DNA of 5,711 nt from Candidatus Yanofskybacteria bacterium RIFCSPHIGHO2_01_FULL_39_8b (GTDB lineage: Bacteria; Patescibacteriota; Minisyncoccia; 2-02-FULL-40-12; GWA2-44-9). The notes below the pieces were generated by a model. The model saw only the letters and a program-made list of their open reading frames with translations, made no database searches and was not told the origin of the DNA. Where the stretch lies: the NCBI GenBank assembly GCA_001794015.1, contig MGIZ01000037.1:1510-7220 (forward strand). Direction: 5' to 3'. The translations under genes were made by a program, and so were the position numbers. Within the stretch, counting starts at the first letter, position 1. Every line of letters starts with the position of its first letter. Below, one piece after another: positions 5,698 through 5,711 of the stretch.

Positions 5698-5711
5698 CTG
5701 GCCACTCCCCG

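Overview
The window looks like part of a surface-polysaccharide or glycoconjugate biosynthesis operon from a bacterium of moderate-to-low GC that uses the standard bacterial code: TAA and TGA both end convincing genes, and TGA is not read through. The last plus-strand gene is a PaaX_M/Cas2-like protein of a type I associate with Candidate Phyla Radiation genomes (Parcubacteria and relatives). Together with lysine-rich proteins and weak Shine-Dalgarno sites, this makes a CPR bacterium a reasonable but unproven guess.

Positions 1-5293 hold seven plus-strand genes packed head to tail with gaps of 1 and 41 nt and otherwise overlaps (32, 4, 49 and 1-4 nt). In order they are: the C-terminal half of a nucleotide-sugar epimerase/dehydratase (cut by the window edge exactly at its catalytic YxxxK motif); a complete second sugar-nucleotide SDR enzyme; a NodB-type polysaccharide deacetylase; a FemAB/GNAT-like acyl- or aminoacyltransferase; a class I SAM methyltransferase; a DegT/DnrJ-type PLP aminotransferase; and a short PaaX_M/Cas2-like ORF that seems to have lost its N-terminal winged helix. 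I see no convincing promoter inside this run, so it is probably one transcript starting upstream of the window.

Read together, the SDR enzymes and the aminotransferase would make an unusual (probably amino or deoxy) nucleotide sugar. The deacetylase, FemAB-like transferase and methyltransferase would then tailor that sugar or the glycan containing it, for example by exposing an amine, acylating it, and adding a methyl group. No glycosyltransferase, flippase or polymerase is visible, so those would have to lie outside the window.

Positions 5294-5711 look different. A convergent minus-strand gene (5395-5682) encodes a 95-residue Cys/His-rich zinc-ribbon-like protein of unknown function. It has an almost ideal Shine-Dalgarno sequence and its own Rho-independent terminator (5342-5377). 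By hand count the last 300 nt are about 52% GC, against about 37% for the 240 nt at 5041-5280, so a compositional boundary falls near 5290-5400. There is no CRISPR array, tRNA, rRNA or recognisable insertion sequence. The two items most worth following up are the truncated PaaX/Cas2-like gene and the small zinc-ribbon gene; the rest is a good but fairly ordinary glycan-modification operon.
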